Below, piece by piece: positions 34,816 through 46,830 of a stretch of DNA of 64,000 bases. Below the pieces are notes generated by a model, which did not search any database, had not been told where the DNA came from, and was given only the letters and a program-made list of their open reading frames with translations. Position 1 is the first letter of the stretch; the number at the start of each line of letters is the position of its first letter. The DNA lies in NCBI GenBank assembly GCA_964019135.1, contig OZ025257.1:19805971-19869970 (forward strand), in the 5' to 3' direction. The stretch comes from Arenicola marina (Eukaryota > Annelida > Polychaeta > Arenicolidae). The translations under genes were made by a program, and so were the position numbers.

Positions 34816-36260
34816 ATGAGAGAGCTGGGTGGGAGGGGGTGCCGGTGTGGGGCCGTTAGACTTGTGCCACGCCCCAGACAGCGCCCTATACCCCGAGGCT
34901 GTCACGGCCTTAGGGCGACAGTCCAACTGTGGCGCCACCGCTCACTTCCTCGGCAGGAGACACATGTCCAGCGCCGCCAGCCCTATGTGCGGGCCGCCGC
35001 AGCCTGCCCGCCTGGCTCTCACACCCAACCCTCTCACAGCCACAACTGACTGAGGGAGGGTAGACTCCCCATCCTCCTCTTCCTTCTACCCCTCCTCCTT
35101 TCCCTTCTGCTCCTCCTCCTCTTCCTCTTCTCTTCAGCCTCCTCTCCTCCCCCTCACTCTCCCCACCTCCTATTCCACCTCTTCTTCATCCTCCACACCT
35201 TCCGCCTCCTCCTCACTCTACCCCTTCTCCCCTTCCTTATTCCCCTGCTCCTGCTCCTTATCCTTATCCTCCTGCTCCTTACACCACCTCTCCTCCCCTC
35301 TTTACTCTACCCTTCCTCCTCCTCCTTCTCCTCCCCCTCCTCCTCCACCTCACTACACCCCTCCTCCCCTCCTTACTCTACCCTTCCTCTTGCTTCTCCG
35401 CCTCACTCCCCCCCCCACTCTTCTCTCGGACCGCTCCCCCCGCCGCCGGGCTGCCCGAGGCAGACCACTCCTTGCCTCCTCCGCCCCACCAAGCCGCTTC
35501 ACCATACCGCTGGTGGTTCTGCATGGCGGCGCGCACCAAGTAGTCTTCACCCGCCTCTGTCTCGCCACCCTTTGCCTGCTGCTGCCTTCCCCCCCGCCCG
35601 CCGACCCTGCCTTGTTCCCTGAGGCGCGCTGGCTGGACGGGCAAGCCTTGACTTCTCGCTGGACGTGTCTTCAGCCAGCAGCGGCAGCATCCCCGGCCAG
35701 TCTACCGCGCCGTCACTAGGGTCGGTCGTACCGCAGTCACCCGCACCTCAGCCCGGCGCGCAACCCACTCACGAACAGCCATCCGTCGTGCAATCACCAC
35801 TTCCGGCACTCGAGACGGACAATGTCCGTCTCCATTAGACCCGGGCCTGAAGACCACACGCGAGGCCCCCTCGGCCAAACTAAGCTTACCATTAACTAAA
35901 TTGCCGTAAAAGTTTCTGGCCTGAACGGAAAGAGAAAAATAGGGAGCAAGAATTGGCGCCAACAGGGCCTTTTTAGTCATGCTTCAATTTTAGGGTTTCG
36001 TAGTTTGGAAGTCGTGCCGTGAAGTTTGGTGTGATACCGCTGGAGGTTCTATTGGCAGGACGGACTTACCCGCAGACAACCCAAACCAACGAGGACGTGT
36101 ATCGCGAACTAGTGGATCACGCATCCACAGCGCCCACCTGCTGCACGTAGTACATGGACATTCTCGTCATCACGTGGAGTCACCTTGCAGGAGGAGTACG
36201 TGCCGCGTGGCGGCCTCTAGCCCACCGTGATAACCGCTGATCCCTCTGTGCCTTCGGTGA
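34816..36260. other. GC/CpG-rich segment with a polypyrimidine tract
   Basis: A GC-rich stretch, interrupted at about 35055-35400 by a CT-rich tract of CCTCCTCCT-type repeats. Short open frames occur in several overlapping registers (34816-35053, 35353-35719) without recognisable domains. At about 36250-36267 CTTCGGTGAGTAC fits a splice donor. The segment could be a CpG-island promoter with a 5' exon, but no coding content supports that. Confidence 0.35.
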
Positions 36261-37425
36261 GTACATTTATGGCTATTTATGCATGTTTTGCTTTTGATTT
36301 TTTCGGCTGCGATTGATTTTTATCATGACATTTAGCTAATCATAATTCCTACAATTTAATTTTGACTGTATTTTCTTCCAATTGTCTTACTTTGGCATGC
36401 TTGCGAAAGTGGCTACTAATATTCTTTATGTGCGCACATATTCTTAAGACGATACTGTACGTTGTGAACGCACCCGCGCCTAAAATCATCTTCAGGCGTG
36501 AGTTTAGCTTTCGTTTCTAACCCGCCAAGAAGATATCTCTGGTGAAACGAAATCCTATATTTTTACACCTACCTTGATTTTCCGTTTCATATCTTCTCTT
36601 ACATTTAATCTAAATTGTTTTATTGGGGTACCTTCAGTGTATCCCTCATCATAATTGGCAACCAAAGAATACATATAAAGACAATTAGCATGTTCGTTAT
36701 TATTATTATAATTCGATGACTGAATATTGTATCTACTTTATAATATAACAGCCACATACTAAAACTACAATACGTTAAATATCAAAATAAAACCACTTTT
36801 ATATCTATGCTTTAACTTTGTATAATACACGCACGTGACACGCAAATTAATGTAACCAACAAAATACCACAGGCCTTAAGGTCACGTCTGCAGGTGTCGA
36901 CAGACAACCTTTAATGTGTGCTGTCATGTGTGCTATCAACACCGAGAACGTTGAACGCAAACGCCTGTAATCAAAGACGGAATCTCTTGTTGAGTTTTCA
37001 CTGATTCACTCAGACATCGTCAGCAAATAGAAAAACGCATAATTGTGTTGCTTTTAAGGGGTAAGCATCCTACACGCGCTGACTTCAAATGACAGAGAAA
37101 TGGACATTTTATCTATCTAATGGATAAGCCGGATTCCCGCCCTTATCCCAAGTGTGTTACCTCACGCGATTTCGTGGAATAATCAAGACGCAAAAAGCGA
37201 CGTTGGCTTGCAGTTCCCATGGAAGAGCCCATTGTCCCATTGTTAACCTTTCTGAGAATAAAGTGGGTACTTATCACTCGAGGCCATGATCTAATAATTC
37301 CGCTATTATCACCCAGCTCAGCCACCCTCGCCTAATTGAATATCATTCCAGCCCTGGATCTGTGGCTAATGCGCTGCCATATCACATCATTTAACCATTT
37401 AGTGAGGTATCGCAGACCGAGGCGC
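36261..37425. other. Gene-free AT-rich stretch
   Basis: No open frame of note and no repeat family recognised. It separates the GC-rich segment from the 40-bp minisatellite. Confidence 0.5.
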
Positions 37426-37429
37426 GTTA

Positions 37430-40400
37430 GAGTGGCCATGTTGTACCATAGGATGTCAGGGCGGACACCGAGCGGCCATGTTGTACCATAGGATGTCAGG
37501 ACGGACACCGGGCGGCCCTGTTGTACAATAGGATGTCAGGGCGGACACCGAGCGGCCATGTTGTACCATGGGATGTCAGGGCGGACACCGAGCGGCCATG
37601 TTGTACCATAGGATGTCGGGGCGGATACAGAGCGGTCATATTGTACCGTAGGATGTCAGGGCGGACACCGAGCGGCCATGTTGTACCATAGGATGTCAGG
37701 GCGGACACCGAGCGGCCATGTTGTACAATAGGATGTCAGGGCGGACACCGAGCGGCCATGTTGTACAATAGGATGTCAGGGCGGACACCGAGCGGCCATG
37801 TTGTACAATAGGATGTCAGGGCGGACACCGTGCGGCCATGTTGTACCATAGGATGTCAGGACGGACACCGGGCGGCCCTGTTGTACCATGGGATGTCAGG
37901 GCGGACACCGAGCGGCCATGTTGTACCATAGGATGTCGGGGCGGATACAGAGCGGTCATATTGTACCGTAGGATGTCAGGGCGGACACCGAGCGGTCATG
38001 AACCATAGGATGTCAGGGCGGACACCGAGCGGCCATGTTGTACCATGGGATGTCAGGGCGGACACCGAGCGGCCATGTTGTACCATAGGATGTCGGGGCG
38101 GACACAGAGCGGTCATATTGTACCGTAGGATGTCAGGGCGGACACCGAGCGGTCATGAACCATAGGATGTCAGGGCGGACACCGAGCGGCCATGTTGTAC
38201 GGTAGGATGTCAGGGCGGACACCGAGCGGTCATGAACCATAGGATTTCAGTGCGGACACCGAGTGGTCATGTTGTACCATAGGATGTCTGGGCGGACACC
38301 GAGCGGCCATGTTTTACCATAGGATGTTCTCGCACACATTGAGCGGCCATGTTGTACCATAGAATGTCAGGGTGGACACCGAGCGGCCATGTTGTACCAT
38401 GTGATGTCAGGGCGGACACCGAGCGGTCATGTTGTACCATAGGATGTCAGGGCGGACACGGATAGGCCATGTTGTACCATAGAATGTCTTGGCGGACACA
38501 GAGCGGTCATATTGTACCATAGGATGTCAGGGCGGACACTGAGCGGCCATGTTGTACCATGGGATGTCAGGGCGGACACCGAGCGGCCATGTTGTACCAT
38601 AGGATGTCAGGGCGGACACAGAGCGGTCATATTGTACCATAGGATGTCAGGGCGGACACTGAGCGGCCATGTTGTACCATAGGATGTCAGGGCAGACGCC
38701 GAGCGGCCATGTTGTACCATGTGATGTCAGGGCGGACACCCAGCGGTCATGTTGTACCATAGGATGTCGGGGCGGACACAGAGCGGTCATATTGTACCGT
38801 AGGATGTCAGGGCGGACACCGAGCGGTCATGAACCATAGGATGTCAGGGCGGACACCGAGCGGCCATGTTGTACGGTAGGATGTCAGGGCGGACACCGAG
38901 CGGTCATGAACCATAGGATTTCAGTGCGGACACCGAGTGGTCATGTTGTACCATAGGATGTCTGGGCGGACACCGAGCGGCCATGTTTTACCATAGGATG
39001 TTCTCGCACACATTGAGCGGCCATGTTGTACCATAGAATGTCAGGGTGGACACCGAGCGGCCATGTTGTACCATGTGATGTCAGGGCGGACACCGAGCGG
39101 TCATGTTGTACCATAGGATGTCAGGGCGGACACGGATAGGCCATGTTGTACCATAGAATGTCTTGGCGGACACAGAGCGGTCATATTGTACCATAGGATG
39201 TCAGGGCGGACACTGAGCGGCCATGTTGTACCATAGGATGTCAGGGCGGACACCGAGCGGCCATGTTGTACCATAGGATGTCAGGGCGGACACAGGGCGG
39301 TCATATTGTACCATAGGATGTTAGGGCGGACACTGAGCGGCCATGTTGTACCATAGGATGTCAGGGCAGACGCCGAGCGGCCATGTTGTACCATGTGATG
39401 TCAGGGCGGACACCCAGCGGTCATGTTGTACCATAGGATGTCGGGACGGACACTGGGCGGCCATGTTGCACCATAAGATGTCGGGGCGGACACTGACCAG
39501 CCATGTTGCACCATAGAATGTCGGGGCGGACACAGAGCGGTCATATTGTACCATAGGATGTCAGGGCGGACACCGAGCAGCCATGTTATACCATAGGATG
39601 TCATCGCGGACATCGAGCGGTCATGTTGTACCATAGGATGTCAAGGCAGACACTGAACGGCTATGTTGTACCATAGGATGTCAGGGCGGACACCGAACGG
39701 TCATTTGTACCATATGATGTCAGGGCGGACACTGAGCGGCCATGTTGTACCATGTGATGTCAGGGCGGACACCGAGCGGTCATGTTGTACCATAGGATGT
39801 CATGGCGGACACTGTGCGGCTATGTTGCACAATAGGACGTCCGGGCTGACACTGAGAGGTCATGTTGTACCATAGGATGTTAGGGCAGACACTGAGCGGC
39901 CATGTTGTACCATAGGATGTCAGGTCAGGACACCGAGCGGTCATGTTATACCATAGGATGTCAGGACGGACACTGAGCGGTCATGTTGTACCATAGGATG
40001 TCAGGGCGGACACCGAGCAGCCATGTTGTACCATAGGATGTCAGGCCGACACTGAGCGGCCATGTTGTACAATAGGCTGTCAGGGTGGACACTGAGCGGC
40101 CATGTTGTACCATAGGATGTTAGGGCGGCCACCGAGCGGCCATGTTGTACCATAGAATGTCAGGGCGGACACCGAGCGGCCATGTTGTACCATAGGATGC
40201 AAGGGCAGACACTGATCAGCTATGTTGTACCATAGGATGTCAGGGCGGACACCGAGCGGCCATCTTGTACCATAGGATGTCAGGGCGGACACGGATAGGC
40301 CACTTTGTGCCATAGGATGTCAGGGCGGACACCGAGCGGCCATGTTGTACCATAGGATGTAAGGGCGGACACCGAGCGGCCATCTTGTACCATATAATGT

Positions 40401-40808
40401 CAGGACGGACACCGAGCGACCATGTTTTTGTACCATGGGATGTCAGGGCGGACACGGATAGGCCACGTTGTACCATAGGATGTCAGGGCGGACACCGAGC
40501 GGCCATGTTGTACCATAGGATGTCAGGGCGGACACCGAGCGGCCCTGGTGTACCATAGGATGTCAGGACGGACACCGAGCGGCCATGTTGTACCATAAGA
40601 TGTCAGGACGGACACTGAGTGGCCATGTTGTACCATAGGATGTCAGGGCGGACACCGAGCGGCCATGTTGTACCATATAATGTCAGGACGGACACCGAGC
40701 CACCATGTTTTTGTACCATAGGATGTCAGGGCGAACACCGAGCGGCCATGTTGTACCATAAGATGTCAGGACGGACACTGAGCAGTCATGTTGTACCATA
40801 GGGCGTCA
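37430..40808 (+). repeat. Minisatellite, ~40-bp unit, with a 674-bp higher-order repeat
   Basis: About 84 tandem units of roughly 40 bp, built on CCATAGGATGTCAGGGCGG, then ACACCGAGCGGCCATG and TTGTA. Variant units such as TTCTCGCACACATTGAGCGG, GTACGGTAGG and GGTCATGAACCATAGG recur 674 bp apart (38091 and 38765; 38321 and 38995; 38693 and 39367). The block 38085-38758 is thus duplicated in tandem. The period is not a multiple of three. Short frames on both strands are shadows. Confidence 0.95.
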
Positions 40809-42692
40809 CAGCGTGTATGTACCATGTGGTAAAATCTGAAAAATATATATACTACTTTAACAAGCGATAAGTAACCAGTGTCATATAGTTCAGAGAGAAA
40901 AGCCAAACGGCAGGAGAGCGAGGCGCAAAAATAGAAAATATTTAAGCAGACAATGATAGCATCAGAAGGACGAGTGTAGACTGAAATGAAAACAATTCGG
41001 AGGTAAAACATCTGGCGATGATGCATACCGGCGGAGTTTCACGGTGCCCGCATGTGGAAATTTATCACAGAACATACCTTGGCCCCTGGTACTGCAAGAT
41101 AAATGTCATTAGGCGTGCGCTGAACTCTGTTTACATCAGTCTAGGTGCCCTTGAGAGGTATAGGCGGAGGCGTTGGACGGGAGATGGGCGTGGGGAGCCT
41201 GAGGGCCAACTGCCCCATTGACCTAGCGCTGCACATAGCATGGTCGGCAGGATTACCGGGTCAATATCAGAGTTCTCTTCCTGTGAAGCTTTCGAAAATG
41301 CACGATCTGTCGTGTGGCCGGACAGGAAAATGTGCGTGTAATTTATAATAAGAAATTGGAAGATAAATCATCAAATAAAACATTTGATATCATGTCAGTT
41401 TGAACCAAATAAGGACGAACATTTGTATTTTAGCAAATTAGTAGTATCAGAATATTATCTATGAATACATTTTCAAATGGACGTTGCGATTATAGCATTA
41501 TTCAGTGTAATAAACATTGACAAACGTTATTTCAGCGGAAACACAATTATCCTCAGGATCAGGGTATAGTGCCCAATGTGATGTATGAATGCGAACAATT
41601 GTCCTCGAGCACTTTCGAATTTGTTTTGGGTAAATTCCTGGTACTTGATAATTGAAAATAACACGCATAGAAAAGAACAGCATGCCGGCCTACTCATAAT
41701 TGTCATGAACCAGGGATTCTGACGTCTCCTGGTACCAGCAGATGGCGCCACTGTTTGTCTCATTGTCTCTACATCAATCACCTCGTCTAAAGGCCCTGCC
41801 ATCTCGTAAACAGATTGCATTTGACAATCATCAGCGGACAGTTTTGACGGATGTTTCTATTTGAGTCGTGCTGCCCATTCATAATGACTTCTCCGCCTTC
41901 AATTGCAGACGCTTGGGACTCCAGATGCGACCGAGAGCCTGATACAAGCTGAAGGAGGCGACGTCTTCCTTCGCTCTCCACGCCATTCAGTCATTCAACC
42001 AGCGCCGGACAGGACCTGGAAGCAGATGAAAGGCGGGGTGGAAAGAACCAACTCGACATCCGCTAGACGATTTCAATGGCCGAATAGTCCGTGCGTGGGA
42101 TCTCAATAGAAGACATCCCGCAGCAGACGACCTGTCGCTTTTTGGCGCTGAAATAGATGACTGTTTGTCCTCATTGCGCTGTCAAAAATAGATACGCGGA
42201 AGTGGATGAAGCCTGTTGCATCTTTGGAATTGACGCCAACGTTTCGCAGCTGATGACATCATCATCCTTGGCTAGCGGCTGTCCCGTTAACAACCTCATG
42301 GGATTCTCTCAACACTAGTAAAGGTAGATTGTTGTTTGTGGAGCGCAGACTATTTATTTTTAGGTGTGGCTCCTAGGTGTGGTGGAGTGGGGAGACACGC
42401 TAAGCCCTCGGTGGCTATCTGTCCGTGGCGAGAGACACCCATTCATGCAGCGACGCATTGACAGCATGTGAGGCGGGGGCGACGGACAACAGACCGCCTG
42501 TCGCACAAAAGGATCCCGGCTACAGCACCGTCGCTAAGTACTACTCGGCATCCGGAAAGAGCGATATTGGGGGCGATTGCGGCACGTGGGTGGAGGAGTC
42601 ATAATCTCTCCCACACAGACTGACCCGTTTTCCGACTGACGTGCTATTTACATGAGCCGCATCGATTAACCGATTACCCAGCGACACTGACA
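40809..42692. other. Gene-free stretch upstream of the GPCR
   Basis: No coding exon is recognised. A good splice-acceptor-like site (CTCCGCCTTCAATTGCAG, ending at 41908) precedes a frame open to about 42109. This might be part of a 5' untranslated exon, but there is no further support. From about 42000 the sequence becomes GC-richer toward the receptor gene. Confidence 0.4.
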
Positions 42693-42698
42693 TATAAA
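42693..42698 (+). promoter_or_regulatory. Possible TATA box upstream of the GPCR
   Basis: TATAAA within ACATATAAAGACGACCCG, about 265 bp before the receptor start codon and in GC-rich surroundings. The spacing would leave a 5' UTR of about 235 bases if the receptor is intronless. The match is by motif only. Confidence 0.3.
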
Positions 42699-42959
42699 GA
42701 CGACCCGTATTCGTGCCGTTCCTGGTAGCGCGCGGCGGCCGCGATGGGAACGGCTGACCACTGGATGTGCTGAGAAGTTCTGGATATATTTAGCGAATAT
42801 TATACGTTAATTAATTCACGCCTCGTATTTGGAAACGGAACCCTCCGCGTGCAGTCCGATTTTCATTGTGGCGATGTCAATGGCGATTTGAAGAGGATTG
42901 TAGGATCTGACGAGTGGGCGGGCGTGTGTTGTGAGTGAAGGTCAAGGATCAAGGTCACC

Positions 42960-44171
42960 ATGGGCAGCGGCGATGAGCTTCACCTGTACAATGACTCGTA
43001 CCTTCGCTATGGCGACCCGTTCTACCACGGGACCAATGACAACCTGGCTGGGGGAGACGGGGAGGGTGCAATCAAGGCGCGGGGGGAGGGAGAGTCCGAC
43101 TACGGGGCCTTCGGCGACCTTAGCCCCGAATTCTGTTTCAACGGGATCATGATACCCATCATCGGAGTCTTCGGTATCCTTGGCAACGCCCTGAACCTGG
43201 GGGTGTTGTCATGGCGATGCAACAAGAGAGAGATTGACGTGCTGGAGCGCGGGGCGTTGCTAGGGCTCATCGCCCTGGCGCTGTCCGACCTGTGCTTCTG
43301 CATCGGCGTCACCCCGAACGTGGCCTTCTACGAGGAGAAGAACTACTTCGAGTCTAAAGGATTCCACTACTATTTCCAGATCTACCGGCTGTACCTCTAC
43401 AACGTCTTCATCAAGATCAGCACGTGGCTCACGATGATTATCGCCACCGCGCGCTACGTCGCCATCTGCCACCCGCTGCGCGCACGAATATTCGCCGGAC
43501 TATTCGCCACGAAGGCCGCCATCTTGGCCACGTACCTCATGTGGCTGGTGCTGCACGCGCCGCTCCTGTGGATGTACCAGGTGCATGAGTACGACTTGAA
43601 ACGCCCCGACAAGAAGGTGGTTTACGTCCTCGACTTAGGACCGTTCCAAACCAACAGGTTCTTGAAGCTTTTTTTCACTTATATGTGGGCCTTGGTCGGT
43701 TACTTCATTCCAATCATGGTGTTAACGTTCTGCAATATCAACCTCATCCGGGCATTGAGGGAGTCCAGCAAATGGCGGGAGGCATCGACGCGTAGCAACG
43801 CCCCCAGCGGCAGGGACGCCAACCTGCGGATAACCTTGACCTTGATCGCGTTGATTCTCATGTTTCTTATTCTGGTCTCGCCCTCCGAATTGCTACATTT
43901 CTACGCGGAGGTTGTCCAGTCGGATACATTCCCAGCGTTCAAACTGGCCATCATCTGTACCAATGTTCTGCAGGCGGTCAACTTCGCCTTCCATTTTGTC
44001 CTCTACTGCGCCGTCAACGTGACCTTCAGAAAGACGATCATAAACAGCGTCTACGCTTTGCTGAACAAAGTGCGCCGCACCCCTAACCAGAGAACACTCT
44101 CCTACCGTAGGTCTATGTCCATCACCAGAGGGGGCAACGCAAGCTTCAAATCAGTTGAAACCCATGTGTAA
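42960..44171 (+). CDS. Rhodopsin-family (class A) GPCR, invertebrate neuropeptide-receptor type
   Basis: Seven-helix plasma-membrane receptor of 403 residues in one exon. The start has an excellent Kozak context (GTCACCATGGG). The extracellular N-terminus (about 60 residues, acidic/Gly-rich) has one N-glycosylation site, Asn11. TM1 about 63-85 carries GN (75-76); TM2 98-118 has Asp110; TM3 about 140-165 ends ARYVAICHP; TM4 185-205; TM5 237-262 with Pro251; TM6 290-315 with SPSELLHFY (Pro308); TM7 327-352 with NFAFHFVLYC. A short Arg/Ser-rich tail follows. Departures from the class pattern: Ala164 replaces the acidic residue of D/ERY, the NPxxY position reads HFVLY, TM6 lacks the CWxP Trp, and I see no Cys at the TM3 top or in loop 2 for the usual disulfide. 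It resembles FMRFamide/TRH-receptor-like invertebrate peptide receptors. The ligand is unknown. Confidence 0.9.
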   Translation: MGSGDELHLYNDSYLRYGDPFYHGTNDNLAGGDGEGAIKARGEGESDYGAFGDLSPEFCFNGIMIPIIGVFGILGNALNLGVLSWRCNKREIDVLERGALLGLIALALSDLCFCIGVTPNVAFYEEKNYFESKGFHYYFQIYRLYLYNVFIKISTWLTMIIATARYVAICHPLRARIFAGLFATKAAILATYLMWLVLHAPLLWMYQVHEYDLKRPDKKVVYVLDLGPFQTNRFLKLFFTYMWALVGYFIPIMVLTFCNINLIRALRESSKWREASTRSNAPSGRDANLRITLTLIALILMFLILVSPSELLHFYAEVVQSDTFPAFKLAIICTNVLQAVNFAFHFVLYCAVNVTFRKTIINSVYALLNKVRRTPNQRTLSYRRSMSITRGGNASFKSVETHV

Positions 44172-46436
44172 ATGGCATGGCTACATGCACCTCTGCGCAG
44201 CCGGTTTGTGCAACCACGATAACTCTATTAACATCCCAGTAAACTACAACTTGTACGGTCTCTGTATTGATTGTATTCTTATTAATACCCATATCCATAC
44301 CATGGCTACGTTATATCTTGTAATGGCAACCATTAACTATCACGTTTCACAAATCGGTTTTTAATTAATGATAAGTTCATCATTTTAATGAAAAAAATTA
44401 TACTATTCAAATTCGTTTGGCATTATGTTTTGTTAATATTGCACAGGTAAAGGTGTTATTTACATTGGTTGCCAGGCAAGACACAACGTGTTATGGATGC
44501 ATGGTTCTCTGCGCATGCGCGACAAAAAAAACGGATATTGGATGCCAGACGCATAGCGCGCAGAACCATGTAATGAACGCGTCGCGTTTTTCTTTTCTTT
44601 TCCAGATTGTTGACAACTAGGATTTATGCCACGCCAAGTCCTTCTCCTGATAATCAAAGATAAAAAGAAAACGTGTAAAACTATAAGTTATCTGATATAG
44701 CAAAACTACTATACGTCTGACTAGTGCTCAGTGGCAGCAAATCGTGTTATTTTTATGAACATGGTTAATTGGCATTGAGTCTGCGTGGTAGCGACGAAAA
44801 GCAATTGAAGGAGAAAAGTTGCGGATGTCGTTGTTGATAATCAGATACATTGTTTTGTTGTTTTCACCTTTGTGATTTCCTGCAATACCCCAACATTGTG
44901 ATGTGCTTTGTGGCCTGGTAGTTTTGTCAGTCACGTGTTTCATGGTCATTTAGTCCCTTGTGTGTTAAAACTAGGGAGTTGTTGTGCTGACCGAATAGGT
45001 ACCTGTTAGTTGTTAGAGAAGCTAATCAATAGCAGTGGCGGGGAAAATATTTTTTTTTTTATTTCCTCGGTAAGACACGCACTATGAGACGATAAACGAT
45101 GGGATCTTTGCTAGCATTTGTTGATTGAGACAATAACAAGTTGGATGGTCGACGTCATGAGTTATCTGTACACTATATGTGCATTAGCCCGATGTACATG
45201 CCTCTATCTTCATCTATCTAAGTCATTCCTTCAGATTTCGAATTTGTCATTATGAATATCCAACCAACGGGAGAAGTCTCTTGGACAATTATATCGTCCG
45301 GTGAAACACGCGAATGACGTCACGATATGGTTATCTGATTCTTGCGCGATAATGTCGAAGGTAATCAGTAACCATGGCATTGCTCATTGCGCTATTGTTA
45401 TAATTGTTATTGGGAATATTGATACTTTTGCCGACATACATAGCTCACTGGCTTAGGTCTGCATGTGACCTGGGAACGATGCTTCATTCCAGAATTGATT
45501 TGGACGAAATTAGGATTAATCATGTACCAATTGAAAATGAGTGGCTGACTGTCATGGTTACTGTGAAGATGCCCAGTTGTACATATGCTGATATATATAT
45601 ATACAACGAAACTGCAGTGTGTGTGATATAAATAAGGCTATATTTACCTTGCAGCATGAATTGCATAAGTGTCGCGACAACATGTCTGCAGTGTGTATGA
45701 TATAGTTCATTATATGTCGACAGAGAGCTATTTTCGTGTAATTTAAAGAGCATGTGATGACACTTGAAAGGAGTGTTCCGTGTAAGCACTGTGATGGTTA
45801 TGAAGGTCTCAGAGAATGGCAATTATTGTTCGTATTTTGTACATACATATGAATACAATACCAGAGCACTGTACTGATACTAATTATTGTACAAAAGAAG
45901 CGAATTAAAATTGTTGAGATGTGATGTACAGTAAATGGCGGCTTGTTCTTTCGTTCCAACAAAAAATCAACTGCGAAAGCATATGTTTCGCTCTGTTTTC
46001 GCAATCTCTCCCCGAGGCCTGCAGTCCCGATGGTACAAATCACCGGCAGGTGCTCACATCTCGTTTCCACATCTCGTTCTCATCTTAACCACGTCTTGGC
46101 CTCAACCAGGAGTCGTCACCGTCTAGTGGCCAAAGACTCTCCGTAGCAAGATCAGCCCTTCCCGTTGAGTCAGGGGAGGGTGCCGATAAAAAGCCGTACA
46201 CCCTTATTCCCCTAATGCATCCCCTTAGCAAGTCGATGACGGTCCTTATAGGACTCCCCATCGACTCTAATTTAAAAGAGCCTGGTTCGCCGACAGGGGC
46301 AAGGCACTCGTCGGGGAACCAGGTGCTTTTCTTCCCATGACGCCGCGTGATGGTTCCGGCGGTAATGGTATACACAGACATCTGAGTCCTTACTCAGCCA
46401 TACAGCCATACAGCCATTTCATATTGCATACATTTA
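44172..46436. other. Region downstream of the GPCR, no supported gene
   Basis: It probably includes the receptor 3' UTR, though I see no clear AATAAA. At 44500-44570 CATGGTTCT and its inverse AGAACCATG bracket a ~71-bp foldback with GCGC-rich inner arms. An open frame on the minus strand at 46381-46085 (98 codons, from MSVYTITAGTITRRHGKK) resembles nothing I know; it may be chance. Confidence 0.45.
46281..46323. other. Strong stem-loop
   Basis: The arms CCTGGTTCGCCGAC and GTCGGGGAACCAGG pair over 14 positions with a single mismatch, around a 15-base loop. This is stronger than expected by chance for the surroundings. No T run or other terminator-like sequence follows, so function is unknown. 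Confidence 0.55.
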
Positions 46437-46600
46437 ATAGGGCTGTACAGTTCTCGCGGGTTCTTTTGTCGGTTTAGGTGTTTTGGAGACCAACAAAAAA
46501 ACACTCTTAGAACGAGTGCGCATCACGCTGGTGTCTTGCTACTGCTGCCTGAGGCGCACTCATTGTAGTCAACGTTTGAGCGTTGGGAACAGGCCGGCTG
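46437..46600 (+). mobile_element. Diverged end of the TIR transposon family (copy C)
   Basis: The terminus ATAGGGCTGTACAGTTCTCG, followed by GGTTTAGGTGTTTTGGAGAC and CAACAAA, lines up with the terminal repeat of copy A and copy B. Similarity continues weakly (GTGCGCATCACGCTGGTGTC against CTGCGCACACTGGTATCC) to about 46600. It is older than the other two copies and incomplete. Confidence 0.55.
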
Positions 46601-46830
46601 CGCGGTTTCTGCGTGAAGAATCCAGCGGGTGTGAAATTATTTTTTGTTTGCTTTGGTCCAGGCATTGCTAACTATAAACTCATAATATAGCTAAAGATAA
46701 GACATGTATCTCTCCATAATGCATGTGGTCCGTTCGAGACTGTTGGAAGCGTTGTATTTTAAGGCAAATTATCGATATTTACATTTTTGCGACAAACTGA
46801 GCACCAGTGTCTTGGCCTGGCCAGTCCATA

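Noticed and set aside
34816-35719. GC-rich open frames that might be exons
   Set aside because: Several registers are open at once, the products are low-complexity, and no family resemblance is visible. The segment is kept only as a GC-rich one that might include a promoter.
37430-40808. Possible CRISPR-like array
   Set aside because: Units are contiguous and similar along their whole length, with no unique spacers, and the genome is animal. It is a minisatellite.
46085-46381. 98-codon minus-strand frame
   Set aside because: It has a reasonable residue mix but no recognisable domain, a strong hairpin inside it and no supporting gene structure. Too weak to call.
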